In this document: positions 24,790 to 33,803 of the stretch, piece after piece
Numbering within the stretch: position 1 is the first letter of the stretch
Layout: each line of letters opens with the position of its first letter
From: Corynebacterium sp. KPL1814
GTDB taxonomy: Bacteria; Actinomycetota; Actinomycetes; Mycobacteriales; Mycobacteriaceae
DNA length: 64,000 nt
Assembly: GCF_000478175.1 (NCBI RefSeq)
Contig: NZ_KI515776.1
Coordinates: 143,451-207,450, forward strand
Reading direction: 5' to 3'
Notes under the pieces: model-generated
Told to the model about the DNA's origin: nothing
Databases searched by the model: none
The model's input: the letters and a program-made list of their open reading frames with translations, nothing else
Position numbers and translations under genes: made by a program

Positions 24790-25905
24790 GCGGCCCAGCT
24801 CCAATGGTTCGCGCAATAGCTGATCGGTAGCCACGGTACGGGCGACGGCGCGCACGATTTCTTTGTGGCTTGGGATCATGCGCAGTTCCAGATCTTCCGA
24901 GGTGGAATCGCGGACGGTGGAGGCAAAAAGCTGGGGCGCGCGGGAATCGCCGGTAAAGGCCCCGCCGGCAATGACCACGGTCTTCGGCGAGCATTCGCGG
25001 ACCATCTCCGCCGTAATGTGGCCCAGCTGGCGGGCGCGCTCATCCAAAATGGCGCGCACGGCTGAATTGGATTCGGCGATGGTCGCGACCTCGGGCAGGG
25101 TGTTGACTTCGATGCCGTGCCGGCGCACGGCCTCCAGGATGGACTGGGTGGCCAAGAGGTGTTCGGAAGCGCCGTGCCCCAGTAGGTCAGAGCGGGTTTG
25201 TGGCAGTGGGATGATGGAATTTACCTCGTCATCGGCGGATAGCGCCGATCCTAAAGAATCATCCGCGAAGAGCAGGAGCACGCGCTCGTTCGTACCAATC
25301 TCGGCGGCCTGCGTCTCCGAGCCCAAAATGGCGGAAATGGCGGAGGTAACCACCACGGGGACGCTAAATTGGAAGCGCAGGCGCGCCGCGATATCCACGC
25401 CGTGCCAGCCCAGGTTGTCCGCGGTGACTAGGCCCTGTTCATCCACGGTGCCCGAGGTGGTAATTCCTAAGGCCACGAGGCGGCGATCCAGGCCCGTCAT
25501 CATGCGGTTGATGCCGGCCATGATGTGTTCAAGAAAGTCTTCCTCCGTCAGGCGGGCGACAGGAGTGGCGATTTCTTCTTCCGAAACGGTGCGGCCCTTG
25601 ATGTCATAGAGGCCGATATAGGTCTCGGAGGTGCCGACGGCGATGCCGCCGAGTACCCAGTTATTATCCGCGGCCTCGAGAGGAACGGTAGGGCGGCCCC
25701 GGCCCTGGGATTGGGTGAGGTCGGTGCGCTCTTGGATGAGTCCTGCGTTGAGGAGCGCGGTGGTAGCGCGGGTAATGGTGGGCTGGGAGAGTCCGGTGGC
25801 TTCTACCAGCTCACTACGGGTAATGATCGGGTTCAGGCGCACCAGGTGAAGGCACTTAGCAGCCGGTGTACGGGGGCGCGTGAACACGGGGCCAGGTTTG
25901 ATCAT
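24772..25905 (-). CDS. ROK-family transcriptional regulator
   Basis: 377 residues. The N-terminal winged helix-turn-helix (ITRSELVEATGLSQPTITRATTALLNAGLI) is followed by a ROK sugar-kinase-like domain with GGIAVGTSETYIGLYD, ITTSGTVDEQGLV and VVIAGGAFTGD. The usual ROK zinc-binding Cys cluster (CxCGxxGC) is not visible, so it is an atypical ROK protein, probably sensing a sugar or sugar phosphate. Its targets are unknown. ATG 25905 lies seven bases after TATACT, consistent with leaderless transcription. Confidence 0.85.
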   Translation of the reverse strand: MIKPGPVFTRPRTPAAKCLHLVRLNPIITRSELVEATGLSQPTITRATTALLNAGLIQERTDLTQSQGRGRPTVPLEAADNNWVLGGIAVGTSETYIGLYDIKGRTVSEEEIATPVARLTEEDFLEHIMAGINRMMTGLDRRLVALGITTSGTVDEQGLVTADNLGWHGVDIAARLRFQFSVPVVVTSAISAILGSETQAAEIGTNERVLLLFADDSLGSALSADDEVNSIIPLPQTRSDLLGHGASEHLLATQSILEAVRRHGIEVNTLPEVATIAESNSAVRAILDERARQLGHITAEMVRECSPKTVVIAGGAFTGDSRAPQLFASTVRDSTSEDLELRMIPSHKEIVRAVARTVATDQLLREPLELGRSLQTA

Positions 25906-26013
25906 GAAAGAAAGTATATGTGTCACAGACTGCTTTGTCTAATCTATTCATAGGTGTATGTACCGAATGGTCTAAAGGTGGAGGTAGGCCAAAAATTCCC
26001 TATGCTGGGGCGC

Positions 26014-26583
26014 ATGAAATCAGTAGCGGTTTATTGCGGCTCCGCCGTGGGCAATTCGCCCGCCTATAGCGCAGCGGCACAACACTTGGGCGGCGAGCTT
26101 GCCCGTCGCGGGCTGAACTTGGTCTATGGCGGCGGAAATATCGGCCTCATGCGTGAGGTTGCCAACTCCTGCTTGAAGGCCGGCGGCACCGTCACTGGCG
26201 TCATGCCGCAATCCCTGGTGGATTTAGAGATCTCCCACCCAGGCTTGACCCGCCTCGAGGTCGTGGATTCTATGGCCGAGCGGAAAACCCGGATGGAGCA
26301 GCTGGCGGATGCCTTTATCTGTTTGCCCGGCGGCGTGGGCACGTTGGAGGAAGTGACAGAGGTACTGACCCAACAACAGCTGGGCAGCATTCGTGGGCCC
26401 GTTGGCTTGGTTGACGTGGAAGGTTTTTGGCAGCCCTTTTATGACATGTATGCCGCCATGGCTGAGGCGGGCTTCATCCTGCCCCGCTTTGTAAAATCGC
26501 TGGTCATAGAAGAAAATCCCGCGGCCGTGCTGGATGGTTTTGCCCAGTGGCACTACCCGGGCACGAAGTGGAACAACGATTAG
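26014..26583 (+). CDS. LOG-family protein (TIGR00730)
   Basis: 189 residues of the Lonely-Guy family: VYCGSAVGNSP at the start, VYGGGNIGLM in the nucleotide-binding loop and the signature MAERKTRMEQLADAFICLPGGVGTLEEV. LOG enzymes release cytokinin bases from their 5'-monophosphate ribosides; in bacteria they may act more generally as nucleotide phosphoribohydrolases. TATGCT (26001-26006) stands seven bases before ATG 26014, so a leaderless start is preferred to an upstream one. Confidence 0.88.
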   Translation: MKSVAVYCGSAVGNSPAYSAAAQHLGGELARRGLNLVYGGGNIGLMREVANSCLKAGGTVTGVMPQSLVDLEISHPGLTRLEVVDSMAERKTRMEQLADAFICLPGGVGTLEEVTEVLTQQQLGSIRGPVGLVDVEGFWQPFYDMYAAMAEAGFILPRFVKSLVIEENPAAVLDGFAQWHYPGTKWNND

Positions 26584-26654
26584 CTAACAAGTTTGCAACA
26601 TTTGGGTGAGCCTGGGTGGCTTATCAACAAGATAAAGGGTTAGACTTCCCTCTT

Positions 26655-28325
26655 ATGAGTTCTGAGCAGACCGCTAAGCGCCAGCCCTCTCTACTGGACG
26701 CTTCGTGCGATAACTTCGTTCACGACCTAGCCGAGCTATCCCCAACAGATGCAACCGCGTGGGGAATTGACGGTTTTGAAGGCGAATTGCAGGATTTTTC
26801 CCCTGACTATTTTGAGGCGGTCGCTGATCGCACCCGCGACATGGTTGCGGATCTAGATGCCTTGGATGACACCACCGATGAATCCGATGATGAGGATGAC
26901 TTCGATGACGTGGATTACGTCACCGCAGCCGTCTTGCGGGATCGGCTCTGTTTAGATCTGGATTTGCACCATCACGGCGAGGATATTCGCAGCCTTAATA
27001 ATATTGCCTCGCCCGTCCAGACCATCCGGGATTCGCTGTTGCTTATGCCGCAGGATACCGAGGAGGATCGCGAGGCCATTCGCTCCCGCCTGTCCAAGGT
27101 CAAAAGCTCCCTTGATGGCTACCGCGATTCCCTGAAGGAAGCGGCCTCCCACGGCATGGTGGCACCGCACCGCCAGATCTCTGAGGTCATTGTGCAGTGC
27201 GAGCGGCTTGCCGATGCCGACTCTATGCTCGAGGGCCTCGGCCTCGACCCCGACTCCGCCGAGGTGAAGAAGGCCAAGGAGGCCTTTGGCGAGTTCTCGG
27301 ATTGGTTGTCTAATGACCTGCAGCCGCAGTCCTCCAATAAGGACGCGGTGGGCCGCGAACGCTACGAGCGTTTTTCCAAGCTTTTCGTCGGCGATTCCGT
27401 GGACTTGGATGAGGCCTATGAATGGGGCCTTGACCAGGTGCGCTACCTGCGCGGGGAGCAGGAAAAGATTGCGCACGATCTTTATGGCTCGGAATGCTCG
27501 GTGCGCTCTGCCATGCGCAAGCTGAACCACGAGGAGCGTTATACCCTGCGCGGTACCGATGCCTTGGTGGAGTGGATGCAGAGCAAGGCCGATGCGGTCA
27601 TCGCCGAGCTCAATGGCAAGGAATTCGACATTCCGGAAGAAGTCGAAGAGATCGAGTGCCGCATCGACCCAGCGGGCACCGGTGGCATCTTCTACACCCC
27701 TCCCAGCGATGACTTTTCGCGTCCCGGACGCATGTGGTGGTCGGTGCCGGAGGGACAAGATACCTTCCACACCTGGCAGGAGCTGACCACCGTGCACCAT
27801 GAGGGTGTACCGGGCCACCATCTGCAGCTAGGCTCTGCCCTGGTGCAAGAGGATTTGAACCTGTGGCGCCGCGCGGTGACCTGGAACTCTGGCCACGGCG
27901 AGGGCTGGGCCTTGTACGCTGAGCAGCTCATGGCCGAGCTGGGCTACATGGACGATCCTGGCGTGCGGATGGGGCTGCTCGATGCCCAGCGCCTGCGCGC
28001 GGCCCGCGTCGTGGTGGATATCGGATTGCACCTGGGCAAGAAGCTGCCGGACTGCACCGTATCCGGCGTATGGGATAAGGCCCACGTGAAGACCTACATG
28101 CGCGAAAACACCGCCATGGATGATGCGAACCTCAACTTTGAGGTCAACCGCTACCTGGGTTGGCCGGGTCAGGCGCCGTCCTATGCCCTGGGTCAGCGCC
28201 TGTGGCAAGAAACCCGCGCCGCCGCCGAGGAGCAGGGTATGAGCGCCCGCGAATTCCACTCCGAGGCCCTTGCTCTTGGCTCGGTGCCGATGTCGGTGCT
28301 GCGCGAGGCCGTGCTCAATAACTAA
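26655..28325 (+). CDS. DUF885-family protein (zinc-peptidase-like)
   Basis: 556 residues, cytosolic. The central and C-terminal parts show the DUF885 pattern: TVHHEGVPGHHLQLG, an H-E-x-x-x-H-H type metal site, then SGHGEGWALYAEQLMAELGYM with a further Glu, and YLGWPGQAPSYALGQ near the end. The family is thought to be metallo-carboxypeptidase-like, but few members have been tested. A highly acidic stretch (TTDESDDEDDFDDVDYV, about 75-95) is a lineage feature. ATG 26655 has TAGACT eight bases ahead. Confidence 0.85.
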   Translation: MSSEQTAKRQPSLLDASCDNFVHDLAELSPTDATAWGIDGFEGELQDFSPDYFEAVADRTRDMVADLDALDDTTDESDDEDDFDDVDYVTAAVLRDRLCLDLDLHHHGEDIRSLNNIASPVQTIRDSLLLMPQDTEEDREAIRSRLSKVKSSLDGYRDSLKEAASHGMVAPHRQISEVIVQCERLADADSMLEGLGLDPDSAEVKKAKEAFGEFSDWLSNDLQPQSSNKDAVGRERYERFSKLFVGDSVDLDEAYEWGLDQVRYLRGEQEKIAHDLYGSECSVRSAMRKLNHEERYTLRGTDALVEWMQSKADAVIAELNGKEFDIPEEVEEIECRIDPAGTGGIFYTPPSDDFSRPGRMWWSVPEGQDTFHTWQELTTVHHEGVPGHHLQLGSALVQEDLNLWRRAVTWNSGHGEGWALYAEQLMAELGYMDDPGVRMGLLDAQRLRAARVVVDIGLHLGKKLPDCTVSGVWDKAHVKTYMRENTAMDDANLNFEVNRYLGWPGQAPSYALGQRLWQETRAAAEEQGMSAREFHSEALALGSVPMSVLREAVLNN

Positions 28326-28347
28326 GCGCGCAGGCTAGCCGCGCACG

Positions 28348-29454
28348 CTAGCGCCGTGTGGAAAACTTGCTGACGGCCCTGATGAGCTGCGGCAGGTACC
28401 CCGCAATGACCAGCACGGCGATGAGGCGGGTAAGCTGCACCGCGATAACCACGGGGCCAGCCCCACCTTCCGCAGAGAGCGCGAGCACCGTCTCTAGCGC
28501 GCCGGGGCTGGTGGCTAGGTAGGCCTCGAAGTAGCTGATATTCAGCCAATGCATCAATGGCCACGCGGTGGCCGCGCACAGGCCGAGGACCGCCGCGATG
28601 GAAAGAATCGTCGCGGGAAGTTGCTTGGCAAAGGCCTTGAGCGAGGGGAGAGAAAGCCCGCCGCCGCAGACCCACCCGATGGCCAAAAAGGCAATAACCT
28701 TAAAGGCATAGATCGGCTCCAGCGTATGCCCCTCCGGCAGGAAGAATGAGGCCAGCACGGTCAAGATCAGCGGGCCGAGCACCGCTGCGGCGGGCAGGTG
28801 CAGGAATTTGCCAAGGCTTTCACCGACCAGCGCGATAACGAGCACCAACGCGATGATCCACCAGGTGGTTTCCGCCTCGAGCCTTAAGTCACCGCCCCTT
28901 CCGGCAGGCGTATCGAGGAAGGTCACGACGGCGGGAAGGGATACGGAGACGATCAATAACCGCAGGTATTGGGTGAGCGCGACGTAGCGGTAGTCGGCAC
29001 CGAGTTCATCGGCAAGCGCGGGCATGAGCGAGGCACCCCCGGGAAGCATGGACAGGATGCCGGTTTCGGAGGAGACGTCCCGTGGCTGCTGGCGGTGCAG
29101 CATGACGCCGCAGAAGATGCCCAGCGCGATGGTGACAAAGGACATGGTTATGGCCGCCGGCAGGTATCCCACCAATTGGCCAAAGGGGACCACCGTTAGC
29201 GGCAGCGCGGCCATGATGCCGATGAATCCGCGCGATAGCCCATAAAATTTGCGGTTGACCTTGAGGTCTTCGCCGGTGATAAGCGCCATGGCGCCGGAGG
29301 CAATGATCGCGGCCAAAATCCACGCGGCCGGCACGTGCCACATGCTAAAAAGCCAGCCCAAGAGGATGGAGACGGGGACCACGATGCCCCACCGCAGGAT
29401 GGTGTGGGTGTCTACGCTTATTCCCCAGTGCCGTTTAGCCACGCGTTCTCCCAT
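28348..29454 (-). CDS. AbrB-family (PF05145) membrane protein
   Basis: 368 residues with about nine to eleven membrane helices. It contains two copies of a ~155-residue repeat with the family's SMLPGGASLMPALADELG and TSPGALETVLALSAEGG stretches. Despite the name AbrB these are integral membrane proteins, not DNA-binding regulators, and are suspected transporters. ATG 29454 starts MGERVAKRHWG; upstream CGAGGACGAG may serve as a ribosome site. Divergent from the TSUP gene. Confidence 0.82.
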   Translation of the reverse strand: MGERVAKRHWGISVDTHTILRWGIVVPVSILLGWLFSMWHVPAAWILAAIIASGAMALITGEDLKVNRKFYGLSRGFIGIMAALPLTVVPFGQLVGYLPAAITMSFVTIALGIFCGVMLHRQQPRDVSSETGILSMLPGGASLMPALADELGADYRYVALTQYLRLLIVSVSLPAVVTFLDTPAGRGGDLRLEAETTWWIIALVLVIALVGESLGKFLHLPAAAVLGPLILTVLASFFLPEGHTLEPIYAFKVIAFLAIGWVCGGGLSLPSLKAFAKQLPATILSIAAVLGLCAATAWPLMHWLNISYFEAYLATSPGALETVLALSAEGGAGPVVIAVQLTRLIAVLVIAGYLPQLIRAVSKFSTRR

Positions 29455-29512
29455 CTTCTGCTCGTCCTCGATCGAGTCTAGACCTCCCCGCCGCGGGGTT
29501 TATGATCTCCTC

Positions 29513-30283
29513 ATGGATATCGACGTGGCGCAGTGGGCGGTGCTCCTTATGGGAGCGGCGGGGGCAGGCTGGATCGACGCGGTCATTGGCGGGGGAGGCC
29601 TCGTGCTTATTCCGCTATTGCTTGCCGTCGTGCCGGGGCTGGCACCGGCAACGGCGCTGGCCACCAACAAGCTCGCGGCGGTATCCGGCACGGCATCGGC
29701 GGCCGTGACCTTGGTGCGCAGGGTGGGCCCGCCGGCAGGAGAGCTCGTTCGCTACGCCCTCATCGCCCTCGTGTGCGCCGGGCTGGGCGCGAGTGTGGCG
29801 GCGAATCTAAATAGCGACATCATGCGCCCGCTCATTATCGTGCTGTTAGTGGTGGTGGGCGTCTTCGTGACCTTTAAGCCGAGCTTCGGCACCACCGAGT
29901 CGCCCGGGATCCGCGGCGGATGGCGCACCTGGGCGGGGCTTGCGGCGGTAGCGGCCATCTCCTTTTATGACGGCATCTTTGGCCCGGGCACCGGCATGTT
30001 CCTGATCATGGCCTTTACCTTTATCTTCTCCCAGAACTTCTTGAAATCCGCGGCGATGGCCAAGGTGGTCAATACCGCCACGAACCTTGGCGCGCTGGTG
30101 ACCTTTATCCTTGGCGGCCACGTGTGGTGGACCCTTGGCATCGCGTTGGCCGCCGCCAACATCCTCGGCGCGCAGGTGGGCGCGCGGACTGTGCTCAGCG
30201 GCGGGACGAAGTTTATCCGCTACGCCCTGCTTACCTTGGTCGTGGTCATGAGCTGCTATTTATCCTGGCAGCAGTGGGGTTAG
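29513..30283 (+). CDS. TSUP-family (TauE/SafE) transporter
   Basis: 256 residues with about eight helices. Two internal repeats of the TSUP fold are visible: GWIDAVIGGGGLVLIPLL...NKLAAVSGTASAAVTL near the N-terminus and FYDGIFGPGTGMFLI...KVVNTATNLGALVTF in the second half. Family members export sulfite, sulfoacetate or related anions; the substrate here is unknown. TATGAT (29501-29506) lies six bases before ATG 29513. The gene ends one base before the hrpB stop on the opposite strand. Confidence 0.86.
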   Translation: MDIDVAQWAVLLMGAAGAGWIDAVIGGGGLVLIPLLLAVVPGLAPATALATNKLAAVSGTASAAVTLVRRVGPPAGELVRYALIALVCAGLGASVAANLNSDIMRPLIIVLLVVVGVFVTFKPSFGTTESPGIRGGWRTWAGLAAVAAISFYDGIFGPGTGMFLIMAFTFIFSQNFLKSAAMAKVVNTATNLGALVTFILGGHVWWTLGIALAAANILGAQVGARTVLSGGTKFIRYALLTLVVVMSCYLSWQQWG

Positions 30284-30284
30284 G

Positions 30285-32555
30285 CTACATCCGGTTCTTG
30301 GTCCGCGCGGTGGCGATAGCATTCCACGGATCCTCGGGCCACGGGTGCTTGGGGTAGCGCCCGCGCATATCGGCGCGCACCCCGGTGTAGGGGCCGGACC
30401 AGAAGCTCGCGAGGTCATCGGTGACCGCCAGCGGGTGGCCGGCGGGGGAGAGCAAGTGAAATTGCACGCGGTTGCCGCAGTACTCCGGAGATTCGGCCAG
30501 GCCGAAGCACTCCTGCAACTTGATGTGGACCACGGGGCGCTCGCCCGACCAATCGATTTTGGCATTGCGGCCGGAGGGCACTGGGAGGCGCTGAGGTGCG
30601 AGCTCATCCAGGCGGGTGGCTTCCGGCCAGGGGAGCAGGCGCTGCAAGGCGGGGTACATGTCTATCTTGGCGGTGGGGGTTCCCTCGGCAATCTGGTGCA
30701 GCTCGGGCCCGAGCCACTCGGCGGGATCGGCGGCATCGACATCCGGCCACGGATCACCGTAGTGCGCGCGCAGGTGGCGGAGCCTATCTTTCAAGCTCTG
30801 GGCCTTCTCGCTGAAGGTAAATAGGCCGAGTCCCTCTTCGCGGATTCCGGCGGCTAGGGCCTGCGCGGCGGCATCGCCGGTGATCCTAACCGGGGTCTCG
30901 GACAGCACAATCGCTCCGGCCGCCCGGACCTTGACCCCGCGCACGCGGCCCCCACGCAGGAAGGCGCGGTTTTCTTCGGTCACGCCGATGGCATCTAACG
31001 CGGCGGATTCTGCGATGCGCGCGGCGGTGCGGATGATGGGGTTTCCGGCATTGGAGAGGGTGACCTCCGCGATGGCGAGCCACGGCGAGCCGGCCAGCCC
31101 GGAGTTATCCAGCAGCCGTGCGCGGGTGCCGCTGGCCAGCAGGTAGTCTTCACCCACGCGCTTGGCCACCTGCTCGGGATAGGCGGTGGCGACGACCTCG
31201 CCGGGGTCTGCGGGGCCGAGATCCTCCACCAGGCGGGACAGGCGCTTGACTTCCTTCTGCGGTGCGGGGCGACGGGTGAGATCGGTGGTGTTGGTGGGGG
31301 CATCGGCAAGCGCGGCGATGGTCGGTGCCGCCTGCCTGCCGTGCCGGAGCAGGGAAGCGCCGAGGCGGGGATCGGTGGGCAGCAGGGCAAGCTCCTGTGT
31401 CGCGCCGATGCGCTTGAGCGTTGAATGCGCCGCGGCAAGGGCCGGTTCGGGAGGCAAGTCAAGCAGCGGGAAATCTGGGCCCGCGCCCCAACAGTCCAGG
31501 AACAAAGCGGCCTGGGTGAGATCTGCAGACAGGATCTCCGGGGTGGTATGCGGGGAAAAGTGCTGGTAATCGTCCTGGGAATAGCAACGAATGACCGTAC
31601 CGGGACCCTCACGTCCAGCACGGCCCGCACGCTGGTCTGCACTCGACTTCGAGGTGGACACCGTCACCAAACCCGACATGCCGCGCTGCGCATCGCGCCG
31701 GGGAATGCGGGCCAGGCCCGCATCCACCACCACGCGCACGCCAGGCACCGTCAGCGAGGACTCCGCGATGGATGTGGCCACCACAATGCGCTGCTCATCG
31801 GTATAGAGCGCGGCATCTTGCTCCGCGGTGGTCTGCTTGCCGTGCAGCGGGAAAACATTATGGCCCCGCAGCTCCTCGCACACCAGATTCACCTCCCGCA
31901 CGCCGGGCACGAAAACCAGCGTGGATTCGTGTTGGCGGGCCGCCTGCTTGGCGATGCCCCCATAAAACTCCCGCGACCCCGCCGCGCGCCCCGGCTGCGG
32001 CGCGTACTGGATATCCAGGGGATAGGTCACCGCCTCGGTGGTGTGAACGGGCGCGCCCATGAGCTGGGAAAAGCGCTGCGCGTCTACCGTGGCGGACATG
32101 GCGATGACGCGGAAGTCCTCGCGCAGCTCGGCCAGTTCCAGGCACATGCCGAGCACCAGATCCGTATCCAGCTGGCGCTCATGGACCTCATCGATGGCCA
32201 CGGCGGCCACGCCCTCGAGCTCCGGATCCTTTAACAGGCGGCGCAGCAGCACTCCCGGAGTGACGAATTCGACCTCGCTGCCCGTGCGGGATTCACCGCG
32301 GATGGCGAAACCGACCTTCTCCGGGGTGCCGCTGAGGGTGCTCAAGCGCTGGGCGGCCGCGCGCACGGCCACGCGGCGCGGGGCGGTGACGATGACCTTG
32401 CCGCGCCCCGCAGCGTGATTGGCCAGTGCCGGTGGCACGAGCGTGGTTTTACCCGTGCCGGGCGGTGCCTGAATGACGACGTTTCCGGTGCTAGGCAGCG
32501 AATCGATGGTCTCGGCTACGGGCAGGCCCGCGCCGATGCTGGCGAGATCGAACAT
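30285..32555 (-). CDS. hrpB: ATP-dependent helicase HrpB
   Basis: 756 residues of the DEAH/RHA family. Walker A APPGTGKTTLVPP, motif II DEVHER, motif III SATVD, SIAESSLTVPGV and motif VI QRAGRAGR are all present, followed by the HrpB C-terminal domain. RNA helicase activity is expected; the cellular role is poorly defined. Its ATG follows the TAA of the upstream acetyltransferase gene with no base between, so the pair is a two-gene operon. Confidence 0.92.
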   Translation of the reverse strand: MFDLASIGAGLPVAETIDSLPSTGNVVIQAPPGTGKTTLVPPALANHAAGRGKVIVTAPRRVAVRAAAQRLSTLSGTPEKVGFAIRGESRTGSEVEFVTPGVLLRRLLKDPELEGVAAVAIDEVHERQLDTDLVLGMCLELAELREDFRVIAMSATVDAQRFSQLMGAPVHTTEAVTYPLDIQYAPQPGRAAGSREFYGGIAKQAARQHESTLVFVPGVREVNLVCEELRGHNVFPLHGKQTTAEQDAALYTDEQRIVVATSIAESSLTVPGVRVVVDAGLARIPRRDAQRGMSGLVTVSTSKSSADQRAGRAGREGPGTVIRCYSQDDYQHFSPHTTPEILSADLTQAALFLDCWGAGPDFPLLDLPPEPALAAAHSTLKRIGATQELALLPTDPRLGASLLRHGRQAAPTIAALADAPTNTTDLTRRPAPQKEVKRLSRLVEDLGPADPGEVVATAYPEQVAKRVGEDYLLASGTRARLLDNSGLAGSPWLAIAEVTLSNAGNPIIRTAARIAESAALDAIGVTEENRAFLRGGRVRGVKVRAAGAIVLSETPVRITGDAAAQALAAGIREEGLGLFTFSEKAQSLKDRLRHLRAHYGDPWPDVDAADPAEWLGPELHQIAEGTPTAKIDMYPALQRLLPWPEATRLDELAPQRLPVPSGRNAKIDWSGERPVVHIKLQECFGLAESPEYCGNRVQFHLLSPAGHPLAVTDDLASFWSGPYTGVRADMRGRYPKHPWPEDPWNAIATARTKNRM

Positions 32556-33212
32556 TTAGTTGGCGGCCCCAAAACCTTCCACGGGGCCGTCCAAATCCTT
32601 GCGCTCCCACGAATCCTCATCGCCGTCCAGCGTGCGTACCACGCGGCCGGGCGTGCCCAGGACCAGCGAATTATCCGGGATATCGGTGGTAATAAGCGTG
32701 CCTGCGCCTAAGACGCAGTTTTTTCCAATGGTGATGCCCGGCAGCACAGTGACATTGGCACCGAGCCAGGTGTTGTCACCGATGGTGATGGGCTTGGCTA
32801 TCTCCCACCCACCAGCGCGCATTTCATGATCGTTTACCGGATGCCCCACCGTAATCAGGGAGCAATTGGGGCCCACCATGACGCCATCACCGAGCATCAC
32901 CTGGGCCTGGGCCAAAATGGTAGCGCCAAAGTTAATGAAGACGCGCTCGCCACATACTAGATTGCAGCCATACTCCAGGTTCAACGGCACATGCAGGCCC
33001 GGCACCGCGGAATCTTCCGGCAGTATCTCGCGCAAGATGCCTTCGGCACGCTCTTGGTGCGTATTGTGCAGCTCGTTGAGCTGCTTTACCAAGTGAAAAG
33101 TGCGCTGGTGCTCCTTCTTCGCCTCCGGCATGCTCGGCAAGAACCACTTCTCACCGGTCATCCGCTCCCATGAGCCGTAGCGTTCCAAGTCCTGCCGCCC
33201 CTGTGTATCCAT
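32556..33212 (-). CDS. Sugar O-acetyltransferase (maltose acetyltransferase type)
   Basis: 218 residues. The N-terminal maltose-acetyltransferase-like helices (SWERMTGEKWFLPSMPE... HLVKQLNELHN) precede a left-handed beta-helix of hexapeptide repeats (GERVFINFGATILAQAQVMLGDGVMVGPNCSLIT, then PITIGDNTWLGANVTVLPGITIGKNCVLGAGTLIT). The catalytic His lies in VGHPVND. It transfers acetyl from acetyl-CoA to a sugar or related hydroxyl. ATG 33212 has TACAAT seven bases ahead, suggesting a leaderless start; upstream in-frame codons would run through the -10 box. Confidence 0.87.
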   Translation of the reverse strand: MDTQGRQDLERYGSWERMTGEKWFLPSMPEAKKEHQRTFHLVKQLNELHNTHQERAEGILREILPEDSAVPGLHVPLNLEYGCNLVCGERVFINFGATILAQAQVMLGDGVMVGPNCSLITVGHPVNDHEMRAGGWEIAKPITIGDNTWLGANVTVLPGITIGKNCVLGAGTLITTDIPDNSLVLGTPGRVVRTLDGDEDSWERKDLDGPVEGFGAAN

Positions 33213-33230
33213 GGGTGTCATTGTAGAGGG

Positions 33231-33576
33231 TGAGGTGCCCCTAGTTTTTCTAAGTGGTTGGGCCATTGGGAGTATGCCCATCAAGCGTGATCAGGATGAA
33301 AGGAACCGTATCCGCCTGGTGGCGTCGCGGGCAGGCAAGCATTCAATGCTGCCCACATGCCACGGCGCAGAACCGAAACCGGGAAACCTCCTAATCCGTA
33401 CCCTGGCACTAGCCACAGAAAGCCTGCTGCAAAGGAAAAATTCCTTAAATACTTTCGCGGGGATAGTTTCCGCGCTCTTGGTAGGAGGAAACCCCCTGGA
33501 ACATAGTCGCCTGGTCAACTACGCAGATTCCGGTGTTTATGGTGTGCGGTCGATACGGCATCTCCTTAGCCAGTAA
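33231..33576 (+). pseudogene. Internally deleted, degenerate IS3-element remnant
   Basis: GAGGTGCCCCTAGTTTTTCT followed by MPIKRDQDERNRIRLV recalls the left end and orfA of the IS3 elements at 9295 and 53083 (MPRKFDQDAKDRVVRLV). Further on, YADSGVYGVRSIRHLL corresponds to the NYGVYGVRKMWHAL part of their orfB. The middle is missing, so this is a strongly decayed deletion derivative marking the left edge of the accessory region. Confidence 0.6.
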
Positions 33577-33803
33577 AAAGTATTGGTATCGGCTCATAAA
33601 CACTCTGTTATTTCGCTGTGTGTGACCGGTGTCTGGCCGCCGCAGGCAGAGGGCGGTCCATCGAGCACCACACACTAAATAAAGAGGAAACGGAGATATG
33701 ACTCGGCCTTGCCAATGATGAATTCACAGCACCGGGGTCCGGGCAACCTGTGGGAAGTGGACAATACATATGACAGATTAGATATGTTGACGCTCAAAAA
33801 CTT
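33577..33803. other. Intergenic, no gene seen
   Basis: About 230 bases between the IS remnant and the VaFE-repeat gene. Short open frames show no recognisable similarity. No good ribosome-binding site precedes the GTG at 33804, and the lead-in may be the scar where the surface-protein gene lost its 5' end. Confidence 0.4.
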